DNA from: Stercorarius parasiticus
Taxonomy: Eukaryota > Chordata > Aves > Charadriiformes > Stercorariidae
Length of the DNA: 64,000 nt
Direction: 5' to 3'
Assembly: GCA_013396915.1 (NCBI GenBank)
Contig: VWZL01000261.1
Coordinates: 124,001 to 188,000, forward strand
In this document: piece by piece, positions 24,557 through 36,365 of the stretch
Position numbering within the stretch: the stretch's first letter is position 1
How the letters are laid out: each line of letters opens with the position of its first letter
Made by a program: the position numbers and the translations under genes
Notes under the pieces: generated by a model
Seen by the model: the letters and a program-made list of their open reading frames with translations, nothing else
Databases searched by the model: none
What the model was told of the DNA's origin: nothing

Positions 24557-25872
24557 CTAGAGGGAATGATAGCATGCAAATCTAGCTAATTAATAAATCA
24601 AAGCAAACTACAGATCTAGGTTTGCAAACACAGTGTTTCTTGGTAACCAGTTCTCAAGAGCAAACAAGCTCTGCAGTTGGAAAGGTGTGTAAACGTCTCA
24701 TAGCGTAGCTGCACTGTCTTAGTAACACAAGCTGTGCCTCAAGTCGAGATTCCCTAGGGCTTCTATGCCAGCTCACGTCTGGAGGAAGTCAGATGGGCTG
24801 GCAGGCTGGGGATAAGGCAAAGCTTGAACTCCAGCCTGGAGGCTTGAACTCCAACTCATGCAAGCAAGCTGAGTCACCTGGCACAGTGAACTGAAGCCAC
24901 AATCACGTAGACATGAAAAGAAATTCTACACATGACTTCTGGATGGGAGGAAGAGGCTAAAAACCTGTTACCTGCAAACTATCCTCACAGCTAAGGAGAA
25001 CTGATAGACACTTATAAGCTGCAACTATGTCAATAAAGTATTTCCCTGGATAGTTCATCAGCTTCAACTAACTCAGCAGATAGTAATTTAAAACTTCCTC
25101 TATTTGCAAGAATAAGAATCAGCACAGCCATTATCTCACTAAATTATGCTTTTACTGGAACATTTTCAATTAAGCCCATTTTCAACAAGTCCATTCCATT
25201 TTGCAAGATAATGGTACTTAGTGCATACGTTATGGTATGTGTGAGAAGAAAGACAACCAGCAGTTTCAAACCTCACCTCACCACACACCTTTGAGTAATT
25301 TATAGTAATGGCTTACACTGCTATACTGCCTTTCATCCTGAAGGGCATCGAAGCCATTTAAGAAAGCAGGGAGACAGAGAAACAGGGAGAGAAAATGACA
25401 TCACTTTTCACCAAATTGCAGCCACTTCTAAGGAAGAACGCTGAAGTTGTCAAGTGGCAAACAGGAGAATGATGGCAGAGCCAATGAAGAATGCCTTCTG
25501 CCATGAAAAGTGGGAATTAATGGAAACGAAATACAGCATCCCATCATGAAACTTACGTAAAACACATTTAATAGCATCTGTTAGTCTATGGGAAAAGTTC
25601 CATTAGTATTTAATAACCACAGAATATTAGGATTTTTTTCTTGATTTTACTTTCAAATTGAAAAATGACATACCTGGCAGCATAATGTCTCATATCAAAT
25701 ACTGAAGACTTTTTTATTATTAACTTGGAGTGAAAATTATTATTATTTAATACTGCAGAAGTACATCATGCAAACCCCTTACATTTCACTGGAAGTCTGC
25801 ATCCAACTATTGACCCATGTTATTTGTGACATCTGACAAAATCATAGACTGAGGCAGCATAACCATAATACT
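24557..25872. other. Gene-free stretch
   Basis: A 12-bp phrase 'gcttgaactcca' is duplicated at 24822 and 24842. Around 25310-25430 the text 'ctatactgcctttcatcctg' resembles the start of an old SINE 3' region but is too diverged to call. Nothing else is seen. Confidence 0.45.
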
Positions 25873-26062
25873 ACTTGGCACTTTACATCTTTAAAGAACT
25901 ATGGAAATGTTAATTAATTTCCACAACAGCCTGGGGAGTAAATATTTTCATACTGATTTTACAGATTAAGGGGATGAAACATAATGTGTGGACATGACTT
26001 CTCCAAGGCAATCAAATAAGTGTCAGATGTGGGGCTGGAACTCAAAGATTCATCAGGCCTTT
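25873..26062 (-). repeat. MIR-like (CORE) SINE relic
   Basis: Read on the plus strand the element appears reversed: 'cactttacatctttaaag', 'gttaattaatttccacaaca', 'ggagtaaatattttcata', 'gattttacagattaagggga', 'gacttctccaaggcaatcaa' and 'tggggctggaactcaaag'. This matches, in order, the reverse complement of a MIR-type SINE from the 3' LINE-like tail through the CORE to the tRNA-related region. It is old and diverged, with no intact target duplications visible. Confidence 0.75.
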
Positions 26063-29000
26063 AAACGATGCCTGGGGCAGCCACTTATTTATTTATAAAA
26101 AGTAGCTTAAACCATTGTCAGATTTTCCTTAATATGTTGTTTTACTTTGTATTGATTATTTATAGTAGTAGCTGATGATGAGGATTCGCATTGTTCCATC
26201 TTTACAATTAAATTCTTTATATTTCATTCTCCATAAAATTAAGTGCATTCTGATACAGAGAACAAGTTAAAAGGTGGCCAAAGCAGATCAGGAGAATATT
26301 TTGGAGCAGAATGTACGTGTCAGAATGGGTGTGTCAAATTTGTCTTTCTTTCCACTGTTTGGCTGGGTCTTTTCTTAAAGATATTTCATTTTTTAAAAAG
26401 CAGATCACATCCTTTCAGCCTCCTGTTTTGCTTTTATTTTATTTTTTCTCTGTAACAATACCGAGAATAGTTCCAGATGCATTATTCCTTTTTTTTTCTT
26501 TTTTTTTTTTCCTTTTCTATATTCTCGTAAATCTCCTGTTCCCAAGAGCTTCAGAGCTCCAGGATCTTTTGGAAAGCTTTCTAGTACACAAAAACAAAGG
26601 CTCAGAAATTCAGGTGGCGATAGGTTGCTCAACAGATTAACTCAGTGGCCAAAATGCAAAGTATCTGATCAGATAGCAACCCTTCTTATTCACCAAACCA
26701 GTACTCCTGAAGATTCATGTTAAATACAAGGACTAAAAAACAGACGAGACAGGCACGATACCCTACTGCACAGCATATTTAGGTTCTGTTGGACTAAAAG
26801 GTATTTTCCTAGGAGAGTCAAAGAGGAAATCCCAAAGCTTAGGAGACCTCTTCTTCCTCTGCTTGATCTTCTCCCTTCCTAAGCATCTGAGGTCTGCTCT
26901 AACAGAACTAACAGGTGGTGTTTTCCTCATGCTACCCTGCAGCATCACACTGCACATGTGTGATTACATAGGAAAGTACACTTTATAATGCAAAAAGCAA
27001 ATGAGCCACTTACAAAATAAACATTATTCCACAGTCAGTGTCCCAGTTTTGTCAGTCTAAAGTCCCTGAACACACTTGACAGCCAAGAGAGCAGAATTCT
27101 CCAGACAGCACAGTCCCATACAAGATCAACCTCTTTAATTTTGTCTTATTTAGAAAAGAAGCTCTTCGGCAACATCCTGTAGAGGATGTCAGAGGATTTA
27201 CCCAAGTCTGTGCCTGAACAGTGCATTTCACTTACAGCTCACAAGAATTCATTTTAATCACTATTTGAAGATAGAGCCAACTGCATTGGAAGCTATAAAA
27301 CACTGTATATTCCTATGTTAGAGAAATAAAGAATTTCTACAAAATCCTTTGGAATGAATTCTGACAGGAATCTGATTAGGAGTCCAACTCCACATTTCCC
27401 AGGACTCTGGGTGAGTTTTAATTTTCTCATAGCTACAAACATACAGTAGTGTGTTCTTTGCACTAACTTGTGGCAAAGATCTGTGCCAGATCATTTGGTT
27501 TGTTGTCATGGTGTCTGTGAAGCTGACCAAGATGCTAACATGCAACTAGGCTTCAAAGAGTGCTCCAGTGCAAAAAGGAGAAAGAACTGAGGACAAACTA
27601 AAAGGATGGCAGCAAGAAGAGCTTTTACCACTGTTTGGGTTTAAAAGCTTTTAAAAGCTGTTGAGTTCTCAAGCCCAAATGTAGTTGAGCAAGAGGGCAG
27701 AAATCATCTTCCAAATACAACATAACCCAGAAGAGAAACATTCGTAAGTGATATAATTGAACATGGCAATTGATCCCTTTGGGTGCTATGTGATTCACTC
27801 TTCATTTTCCCCCAGGAATGGGGAGTACCTCTTGTCATATAGGACTGGACCATTGGAATCTGGGGCCAATCTACAAATCCCATGCTCTTCAGGCTAGTGT
27901 TACTATATAGTTCCCCTAACAAACCGAGAGAGAACATCCAAGCACTCCTCTTGGATGACATCTTGCTGGACCACTAAAACACTAAGGTGCTGCTAAACCT
28001 GTGACAGAGTTAGCTAAGCCTACCTTCATATTATTAAGATAACGAGCTCTACTGAGTGTTTAACTAACATCCAGATAAAAGCTGTTTATAAGAACAAACC
28101 AAAGTCTGGATGCTTTTCTACTGTCCTCAAACACTGCTAATGTTTATTATAACAACCACCCACTGTGTGCTGAGCATGTGAAATCCAGTCTGCACAACCT
28201 GCATGATTTGGTAGCCACAGAAATTCCAGAAGAATGGATATAGCAACAACATATGTCTCCTAAAGAAGCTTTCTGTTCCTTTAGCAGTCATTAAGTTTCA
28301 GTGAAGGGAGCTTTGCGCTGACCTGTTTCTGCTTCCTGCTAGTAGGGTCCTTGCTTTTTAGCAGTCTTTATATAAAGCACTTGTCTTCTCCCCACCGCTA
28401 CTCATCCATACAGGAATATTGTCTTTTTGGTGCACCTGTCCTTGGTGCACAAGTATATAACTAGAAAGCCCATATAAGGCTCATAGCCGTACCCCATAAC
28501 TCCCTGTAGTTAAGAAAACACAATTCCATCCATCCACTTGAAATAATGCAAGGAATTAAGCACAGCCTGCACTTGCCTGGACTACAGCTCTTGTTAAAGA
28601 TGGCCAACTAAAAATTATTCCAGCTGGTCACCAACTCTGTAGCACATGATCCAAACCTGATTGGTTGCTGAGATTTCTGCAAGGAAACTCACCTCCTAAA
28701 AAAGCCAATTCTTGTATCACTCTCAAAGCACAGCTGTCCATTTTTCCTCTACTCTCAATGGAAGCGAGGAATACAAAAGCAGGATTAAAATTTGACTTTT
28801 CTTTTTTCATCTGGTATATAGAGTGTCTCAAAGCCCATAATATACGCTTTCTGGAAGAAGGAATCCAAGGTCTTAATCAGTTATGGGTCCTCTGTTAACA
28901 AACACAAAACTGATAATGCTCTGATGTCCTCTACAAATGCCCTCTTCAAAAAAACTCCCCCTTGAATTGTCTGTTCAATACAATACTCTGTTTACTACCT

Positions 29001-29737
29001 TCCACTATGGTGTGGTTACATGTTCTCTGCTGTAATAAAAAGCTGTCATTTTTCACCTTAGAGGTGGCTGTTCTTCATATCAAGACCCTGTAATGAACTC
29101 CGGGAATCCGCAGGATGAAAGATTGTACAAATGTACATTAGTCTCACTACAGAGAACCGTCTCATAAAGCAATGGGTTTTGGATGTTTGAGGGCTTTATA
29201 CTTAATTAAATGAATCTTTCAGAACTTGAAACAGTTGGGGTTTTTTTTCCACTGTTGTTTGTTTTGGTTTTGTTTTCTGTTTTTCCTAAAGGATTGTTTC
29301 AAAGAAAGTTAGCTCAGAGCATTAGTCACTGCTGTCAGCTTCTGTCAGCTTTGTTCCCCTGTGACAGGATCTGAAGGCCTGTGTGCAGTGTTGTACCTAT
29401 CTCTGTCCTAAATATGCATCAGTGGCTACCTGAAAGGCTGTGGATGAGAAACTGCCGACACCCCAGGAGTAATTGGAACAAGGAAGGAGGACACTGTGTG
29501 CACTGATCTGACAAAGGATTAACCTGTTTCCTCTACTGTACAGTTGTAATGGGATCATTCATTACTCATAGAGCTCCATGACACTTCACATGCTAGGGAA
29601 TGATGCCTCTTGTTCATTACAGGAGGTGGCCTGCCAAATGGTTAGGAAAAAAAGGATGGGAGACAGACAGTAGCAGCGGAGGAGGAGGGCTAAGTTAGAT
29701 AATTAATACTGATATTTGCTGGGATAACAATTAACTG
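26063..29737. other. Gene-free AT-rich block
   Basis: It contains a poly-T/TTTTC tract at about 26486-26515. I see no recognised gene or retrotransposon. Frames at 27961-27704 (minus) and 28665-28898 (plus) lack splice or family support. Confidence 0.5.
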
Positions 29738-29865
29738 CCTTTACACAGTGTTTTGGAGCTTTCAGAGTGCTATAAAAACATTAATTAACCTTCACAATTA
29801 CCATTCTGAGATAGGGAAATGTCCACTAGCACATTGTGATTTGCCCAAGGAATCCACATGCTTTG
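29738..29865 (-). repeat. MIR-like (CORE) SINE relic
   Basis: The plus strand carries 'agagtgctataaaaacatta', 'attaaccttcacaattacc', 'ctgagatagggaaat' and 'gtgatttgcccaagg', the reversed order of a MIR-type SINE tail and CORE. It is diverged and truncated on the tRNA side. Confidence 0.6.
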
Positions 29866-30164
29866 AGACAGCAAGAAAGAAAAAAAGAAAATCTTCCCGG
29901 TTTTGTCGTGTATGTATATTGGAAAATAAAGGCTGTGCGCGTGTCTTCACCATACTGTGCACTGCTGATATTTTGGGGGCTGGCAGTCAGCACAGAATGG
30001 AGCCCAGGACCCCTCTCTGCAGGGAAGCAGTGGCGAGCTGGCGCTGGCTCGGATAGTCAGCGCCTGGACACATTGTCTCCCCTCTAGCCCAGGCACGCAG
30101 CACGCGTAATTGCCTGTGCTCCACTCCATCAGCCTCCCCATATCAGGAGGCTGGCCCATTTCCC

Positions 30165-30500
30165 TCTGCTTAAAATTTAATCAGAGATTTTACTGCTCAT
30201 CAACAGCTTAACGGGAGCAGTTAGAACTCTGAAACTTTGCATATTTCGGCTTAATTACCGCTAACAGACAGATGCCACTTTCAAACACTCGCCTTCCCAG
30301 CCCTTGCTCCCTGCAGCTGCTCAAACCTGGAACATAAATTCATTGGTTAAATAACCGATAAGTGGCAAAATGATTAGGGATTAATGGAAAGACAGAAATC
30401 TCCTTATTTCTGGTTGAAGCTTTATTTTTTATTATCTCTGCTAAATTGCAGTCTGTACCTCCCATTTGGCAAGATAATAAGTCCACTTATCCCTGCTCTA
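30165..30500. promoter_or_regulatory. Candidate conserved enhancer-like element
   Basis: This dense cluster of developmental-factor-like words includes TTTAATCAGAG near 30178, GCTTAATTACCGC near 30250, CATTGGTTAAATAACC near 30341, ATGATTAGGGATTAATGG near 30371 and GATAATAAG near 30474. It has no transposon features. It lies about 190 bp left of the splice-flanked segment at 30688. The evidence is compositional and visual only. Confidence 0.3.
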
Positions 30501-30687
30501 AAGCAACAAGTAAATGGAGACAGTAGCCTAAAACTGTATAGATCTTGACGTCCTAGTGCATACTGCTCCCACGTGTGATTCACATGCAGAAGCAGTGACC
30601 TATAACAAGCTATTTCAAATGTAGTAAGGAAATAACTCCTGATGCCTTTTCTCTAGATAGACTGCCTTCCATCGGTTTCTTTTTCAG

Positions 30688-30925
30688 GTGTCAAGCTTCT
30701 CCTTTGACCAGGGGTGTGGAGCAGCAAGCAGCTGCTTTAAATACAGGAGAAAATGTCACAGTGATCCAGGAGCAGGAATTAAAACTCACACGAATAATGA
30801 TGGCTATTCCTGGGACTAAGGAGCTGTATTCATTTGGGACAGATCCATTACCAATCTCCTACTCTAGTCACTTCCCATTGCCACCAGAAAATCACCTTTT
30901 AAGAGCACTTCAGTGGACTGAAGAG
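30688..30925 (+). other. Possible coding exon (splice-flanked open segment)
   Basis: A strong acceptor-like run (ggtttctttttcag) ends at 30687 and a donor-like site (GAAGAG|GTAATG) follows 30925. The 238 nt between are open in one frame, leaving one base before the first codon and ending on a codon boundary. The frame would stop 7 codons beyond the donor. The peptide is balanced (Gln-Glu-Gln-Glu-Leu-Lys-Leu near its middle; a Pro-Leu-Pro-Ile...Pro-Leu-Pro-Pro stretch later). I recognise no family. It may be a lineage-specific or non-coding RNA exon, or chance. Confidence 0.25.
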
Positions 30926-30946
30926 GTAATGCAACCAGTACATTGA

Positions 30947-32599
30947 AAAAGCAGTCCAATGCTCCACTTTTTAAGTTCTCCCTGAAGAAAGAAATCCTGT
31001 CTGCACTTCCTTCCATTTGATGGAACTATTCCTTGAAATGGAGGGAGAAGAAATTATCTTCCTGCAGATTCTGACTAAGGATTAAACCTTTTGGAGGCAG
31101 CACCCAGGATATTGTGTTGTCACTTACTTATAAGGTAACTTGTGACATTACACAAGTTCTTAAATTGGACGTCTGCACTGAGACCTGCATTTTCCAAAAC
31201 AGTAGTCAATTTTGTATAGGGAAGATTTTTAGTGAGCTCGTAAGAAAAATGCTAAGTAAAAAGCCATTTATATAGTAGCACCTGGCTGGAGGCATGATCA
31301 AACTGCAGACTCAGGATTTCTCAGTGTCTACTGAAAATTTGACTTTGTTTCCTAGCAAATGAGGGTCATATTTTCAATGATTTAAAAAAAAAAAAATACC
31401 AATTAGATGAGCAGATTATTTTATGTCCATAAGCTACCTTGGGGAGGAAAAAAAACCCCAAAAAACCAACCACAAAAACCAGCCAAACTTTCAAACAAAT
31501 CACAGTCAAACCCTGAATCCCAATCCATGTAAGTTTACAATCATGCAAAACAGTTTTGTCCTGCAACAGCTCTTTTGCCTTGACAAAAACTCTGAGAATG
31601 CAGCTTGTTCTGTCTGTCCTGCCTGACGTTTTACATATGCTGAAGAGAACAGACAACAAGAAGTTCAAAATTAAAAGCCCATGAAGAGCTCATTACTACA
31701 CTTTGGGACAGATCCTGGATTCCACCACATTACCTTTGTTTCACCTCAGTGACTCAAGAGAAAAGACACTGCTTGCATCTTGCCAGTGCAGCAAAAGTAG
31801 ATCTTCAGCACTTACTTATTCACCTGACTAATTTAAGGGAGACCTTGATGGCAGGGCAAAGTCTGAAACAGAAATAGTCCTGATATTGTTCTCTGTTGGC
31901 ATAGAGGCAATAATGAGTCAGAAAATAAAGGTCCGGTAGATGGTGCTCAAGACTGTGCAGCAAAATCCCAGGTTTTGTAAGGTTAACAAACTCCTGCATT
32001 TCAAATGGTTTTCATTGCGCAGCTCTTTAACCCACCTCTTATCCAGCAACCTCCCATTTACACAGAGCTGTTAACTGGGCTGCTAACAGCTCCCAGATTT
32101 TAGAGACACCCCAAGACTGCTTGTAACTTTGACAGGGTCTGCATAAATGTGACTAAAATCGAAAAACAAAACTGACTTTCAGATGCTGTATTCCCATTAG
32201 AGATTGAATATAGAAAAGGAACTTAGTATTTTTAACTTCTAGTAGCTTGAGATTTCTGAGGAGGCCCTAAGGTTTATACCAACAATAGTTAACAGCCCTT
32301 TTCTTTGTCTCTGCTTTTTTACTTTTCCAGATTTCTGCCTGCCCATTGCAAACATATTTTTAGAAGCAGTAAGACAACCTTTTTTCCTTACTCACCATGG
32401 CAACTGGTGGCTGCAGAACATGTGCCTTTACAGCTTTCTTTTCAAAACAGTAAGGCTGACTGGAAGTGTAGTAGAAATCTGTGCATTTCAGAGCACAATG
32501 ATCTTTGCATTGCATACTTAAGCCTTCAGGCTTGGCCAAGTTTGTAATTTTGTCTTGTTTTATGGAGAAAAGATTATTTTTGTTCTTTGAGTGATCAAG
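30947..32599. other. Gene-free stretch
   Basis: It contains an A/C-rich low-complexity tract at about 31445-31500 ('aaaaaaccaaccacaaaaac'). Nothing else is recognised. Confidence 0.5.
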
Positions 32600-32775
32600 A
32601 AACTTGGGTTCATCTGTTTTGCCACAAACTTGCTGTGTAACCTCGACCAACTTGTTTAATCTACCACTCCGTCATCCCTATTTGCAATGGGAGACACTTG
32701 CCTACCTTTCAGGTTGCTGGAAAGCTAGACTTCTAAATATATGTGAAGCTTTCTACAACTACAATGATAAAAACA
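32600..32775 (+). repeat. MIR-like (CORE) SINE relic, plus strand
   Basis: One of the clearest old SINEs here. In order: 'aacttgggttcatctg' (tRNA box B side), 'gccacaaacttgctgtgtaa', 'cctcgaccaacttgtttaat', 'gtcatccctatttgcaatgg', 'gacacttgcctacctttcag' and 'tatgtgaagctttct'. This is the standard order of a MIR-type SINE read forward through the CORE and into the LINE-like tail. Confidence 0.75.
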
Positions 32776-35700
32776 CTTAAAATGTCACAATACATTTATA
32801 TACCTATCTAACTGACATCAGGTAAAGACATCCATTGAAAGAAAGGACTTATGTAAGTCTTAGCATTTCAACAGACCTATAACATTACACACAGTTATTC
32901 AGTTCCAAATATTTCATCTCCAGAATATTCTCCCTTTAATGAACAACAGAGCTTGTGAATTCTGCAGCAATTACTTTTTCTTTTGCAAAGCATTCTTGGG
33001 GGTTTTATTTTTAGATATGGGAATAAAATGACTCAATTTTCCCCCTTGTTGTCTCCTATCTCAGCAAGCAATAAAATGTCAGCACTGTGGTAGGTAATGG
33101 GAAGGAAAAACACCTCTATTGACTGAATAGAGTTATAGCTGAATATTTTCATGAACATTTCGCTTGTGCCTTAAGCACAACAAACGCTGCAGGTAAAAGA
33201 TATCAGAGATAACAAAGAATGAACTGAATACAAACAAAATCATTCATCAGATGGGAAAATACCACCATTCAGAAGGGAGTGACTTCAGCCAGTTATTGCA
33301 CTTGATTTTTTCGTGCTACCTTTCACAGGCTCAGGTAGAAGATGAATACCATGTCCAACAAAGAAGAAGGTATGCTACAGTAATCTGCCCTGTCACTGAA
33401 CTTAAATCGTGAAGCAAAGTGCTTGAAATAATGTTATACTATAGGTTTCCTCATTTAGGTGAGGAATATAATTAGAATTAAAGAGATGAATTGCAGCGCA
33501 TGATTCTGACTGTTCAGCTTGGAATACTGGGAAGATCATCAGAATATTCATCACTGCTTCAAATAAAGCCACAGTTTCCAAAACCCAGTCAGACGAACTG
33601 TGCCTCTAAGTAGTGCAGCCAGGAAATAACCCACATGGCTGGATACAAATGCAAGTGCCTAATGGTAAGGGCAAGAAGTCGTCAAGTGGTGGCACCCGCT
33701 ACTCCTATTGTCTTTATAAGCTTCTGACCCCAACCAGCTTCTCCCTAACCCATAGCTTCTGCTCTTCTATATATCAAAAAGGCCAGCCTTTTTGATATAT
33801 AAAATTATCCCAACGCCCTGCTTTTTTTGAGTCTGGCCTCTCCTTAAGACCTTCTTATCTGCTTTTTCTGATGCTCCTTTCCAGCTGCCTGTGGAGCCAG
33901 CAGCAGCAGAGAAAGCAGCAGAGCTCCCTCAGGCCTTTTCCCAAAGAACTATGTATGATATGCCTAATTCTCAGCTCTCAAACTCTTTCTATGAATCTGC
34001 AGCATCTTACAGAACTCCCACCTAGTCACCTATATATTTCATGACACCTGCAAGCCCTTTGCTTTGACTATACAGGTCACAGGTGTAGTCTTCTTTTAAA
34101 AATTACCTAGACGGAAAGCAGACACTGTCCTTTGAGTCTGAGGGTTGACGAGGTATGTCAACAGCTTTGAAAGTTCTTGTCTAAATGCCTGACCTAACCT
34201 TTTCAATTTCTTTCACGTAGCAGCCGAGAGCTGCACTTTAGAGATCAGAATAGCCCTTGCCATACACCGTAGCTACCATCATGTCCACTGATGAAGATGA
34301 GAAACAATTTATACAGAAAATATAAAATGCAGGACTTTCCTACAGAGCATATATAATGGCACCGGTAACTTTTTTCCCCAAAGGCGACATGCATTCATGC
34401 TGCTGGATGGCTCCACTGCACTCAGCCAGGCCCTGTGTTCATGATCAAAAGAGTAAGAAAAAATAGCTAGCAGGAATCGCGAAAGATTGCCTGGCATGTT
34501 AATATGGATCCTGATCACACAGCAGGGATGGGGGCGGGGGGGGCTGTGCAAGTCTGTGCAGCTTCTGCCTTCCCACTGAGTTGTACTCATGGAGTGTGTA
34601 ATTAATTGTTACTGTTCATTTATTTGTACAAATCAATGAATTTGCAACTGAGTGCCACCCAGTGACAATCTAACAACTGACATGAGACAGTGAAGGCAAA
34701 GTTTCCTTCTGAATAGCACAAGGAACTCCATCGCATTTTTTCTTCTTTCAGCTCTGCCCAGGCTCACTGGCTCCCGTCCTCCTAGACTACACTATATGCT
34801 TATTCACTCAGGGAGGTGCTTATTCAGTGAACTATAACTGTCTTCTTTGGTTTTGGTGTTGTTTGTTTGTTTTTTAAGAAACAAAAAGACTTCCTTGGTT
34901 TATTGGGGAGAAGATGTTAAGAGCTGCTGGACACAAAAAAATCTGTTCTTCATTTTCATCAAAGGCCACTGAATCTGGTTGCCATTGGCTTCTGGCTGAA
35001 GCTCTGCTTCTCCACTCGGGAGAGGAAAGTAAGCACATGCTTAACTTCTGTTTAGATCACAGAAGTTAAAAGTCAATCACATACTATAATGCTCCCCTGA
35101 ATCAAAGTACTCTCCCACATACAAATTCTCTAACATATTGAAGTGGGTACTGCCCTTTCTATGAATATGTATATTTGGCACAAAAGCTGTTATTAATATT
35201 TTGTTTATATTTTTAAAACTCTGATTAATGGGAAAATATAGAATGAAGATACACTTCCAACAAGCTGACTTGAGGACTCTCTGTAGGTAGCTGGGACTCC
35301 CTGCATTGATACACTTTCAATATTAACAATACCGCAGATAAGTTTTCTACTGACTTAGGAAACATAAGGAAATATTAAGAGAAATGGAAACTTGTAAATT
35401 GCAAAAAAATCAATATAGCTAAACCAATAGTGGAGTATAGTGGAAAGCCTTGCTACTGAATCATTACAATCCATTCTTATCGCAAATGCTAATATATCTC
35501 CGTTTAGAAGCCATAACTCCTATTAAGTTTAATTACTTTTCCCTACAGCTAAGGGACCTAAAGTTTCGCACCTGATTCACCAATGTATTAATCCAGTTTC
35601 ATGCCAGCATATCTGCATTGAAATTAATGATATCATAGAAGCAATGAAGCAATATAGTATTGTCTGATAATCTGCCAACTCAAAAACTGCAGAAGCAATG

Positions 35701-36149
35701 ATTTCTTATGCTCTTATTTCTGGTGAGGTAGGTGGCAGAAGTATGAACCCCCTCAAACTTAGCCCGAGTCTCTGAAATAGCCACAAAAAGCTACAAAACC
35801 TTGAAATCTGAGCAGGGAAGATGGTGATCATCTTATATAGATAAAACCCATTCACTCCAGAAATACCTAAATATACTAAGCAAGTTTTCACACTGTATAA
35901 AAGGAATAATTTTACCTGTCACTGGAGTGCGAAGTAACAATAAGAACATACAAAACCATTATTTTACAGCTTTGGACAGGAAGGTGAAATTCATCTTGTG
36001 TTTGCTGGGGGCACAAAGCCAACCTGCACCTGACATTCCCAGCGCGGGGTGCCAGGCCACCTTCTGGCCTTCTGCGGACAGCTGCATTTCTCCTGAAGTA
36101 ACCCAGAATATACACGAACAGAGCGTAGACAGGATTTAGGCAAACCGAA
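32776..36149. other. Gene-free stretch containing a perfect palindrome
   Basis: No gene is recognised. The notable feature is the inverted repeat at 33768-33801 (separate entry). There is a small G-run at 34532-34544. The rest is AT-rich and unremarkable. Confidence 0.5.
33768..33801. repeat. Perfect 16-bp inverted repeat with 2-base loop
   Basis: The left arm TATATATCAAAAAGGC (33768-33783) and right arm GCCTTTTTGATATATA (33786-33801) are exact reverse complements separated only by CA. Such a near-perfect palindrome would form a cruciform or RNA hairpin. It is too short for a microRNA precursor and lacks neighbouring transposon sequence. A recent inverted duplication by fold-back repair is the simplest explanation. 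Confidence 0.9.
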
Positions 36150-36365
36150 TAAATAACTGAAATGAGGCCTGCCCGGTTCTGTCCATGTAGAGGGGAATCC
36201 CCCGCACCCCACCCACGCCTCGGCCTGCGGCCCCACTCCCGGCCGCCTCCACCGGCCCCGCGCTGCTGCCCTGCCCCCGGGCCCGGCTNCACGGGCGGGG
36301 CTGCGCGGAGCCCCACCGAGCCGCCCGCAGCCGCCCTCGCTGCTCCCGGTCAGTCGGTGTCTGGA
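36150..36365. promoter_or_regulatory. CpG island
   Basis: Between about 36170 and 36360 the sequence is very GC-rich with roughly twenty CpG dinucleotides ('cctcggcctgcggcc', 'ggccgcctccaccggcc', 'ccgccctcgctgctcccgg'), in sharp contrast to AT-rich flanks. It includes GC-box-like GGGCGGGG near 36294. Unmethylated islands of this kind usually mark transcription start regions. No first coding exon is recognisable on either side. The open frames on both strands here are composition artefacts. One N lies inside, at 36289. Confidence 0.45.
36289..36289. other. Ambiguous base (N) within the CpG island
   Basis: A single undetermined base lies in the most GC-rich part ('cccggctnc'). It is probably a sequencing difficulty at high GC or an unresolved heterozygous site. 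Confidence 0.95.
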
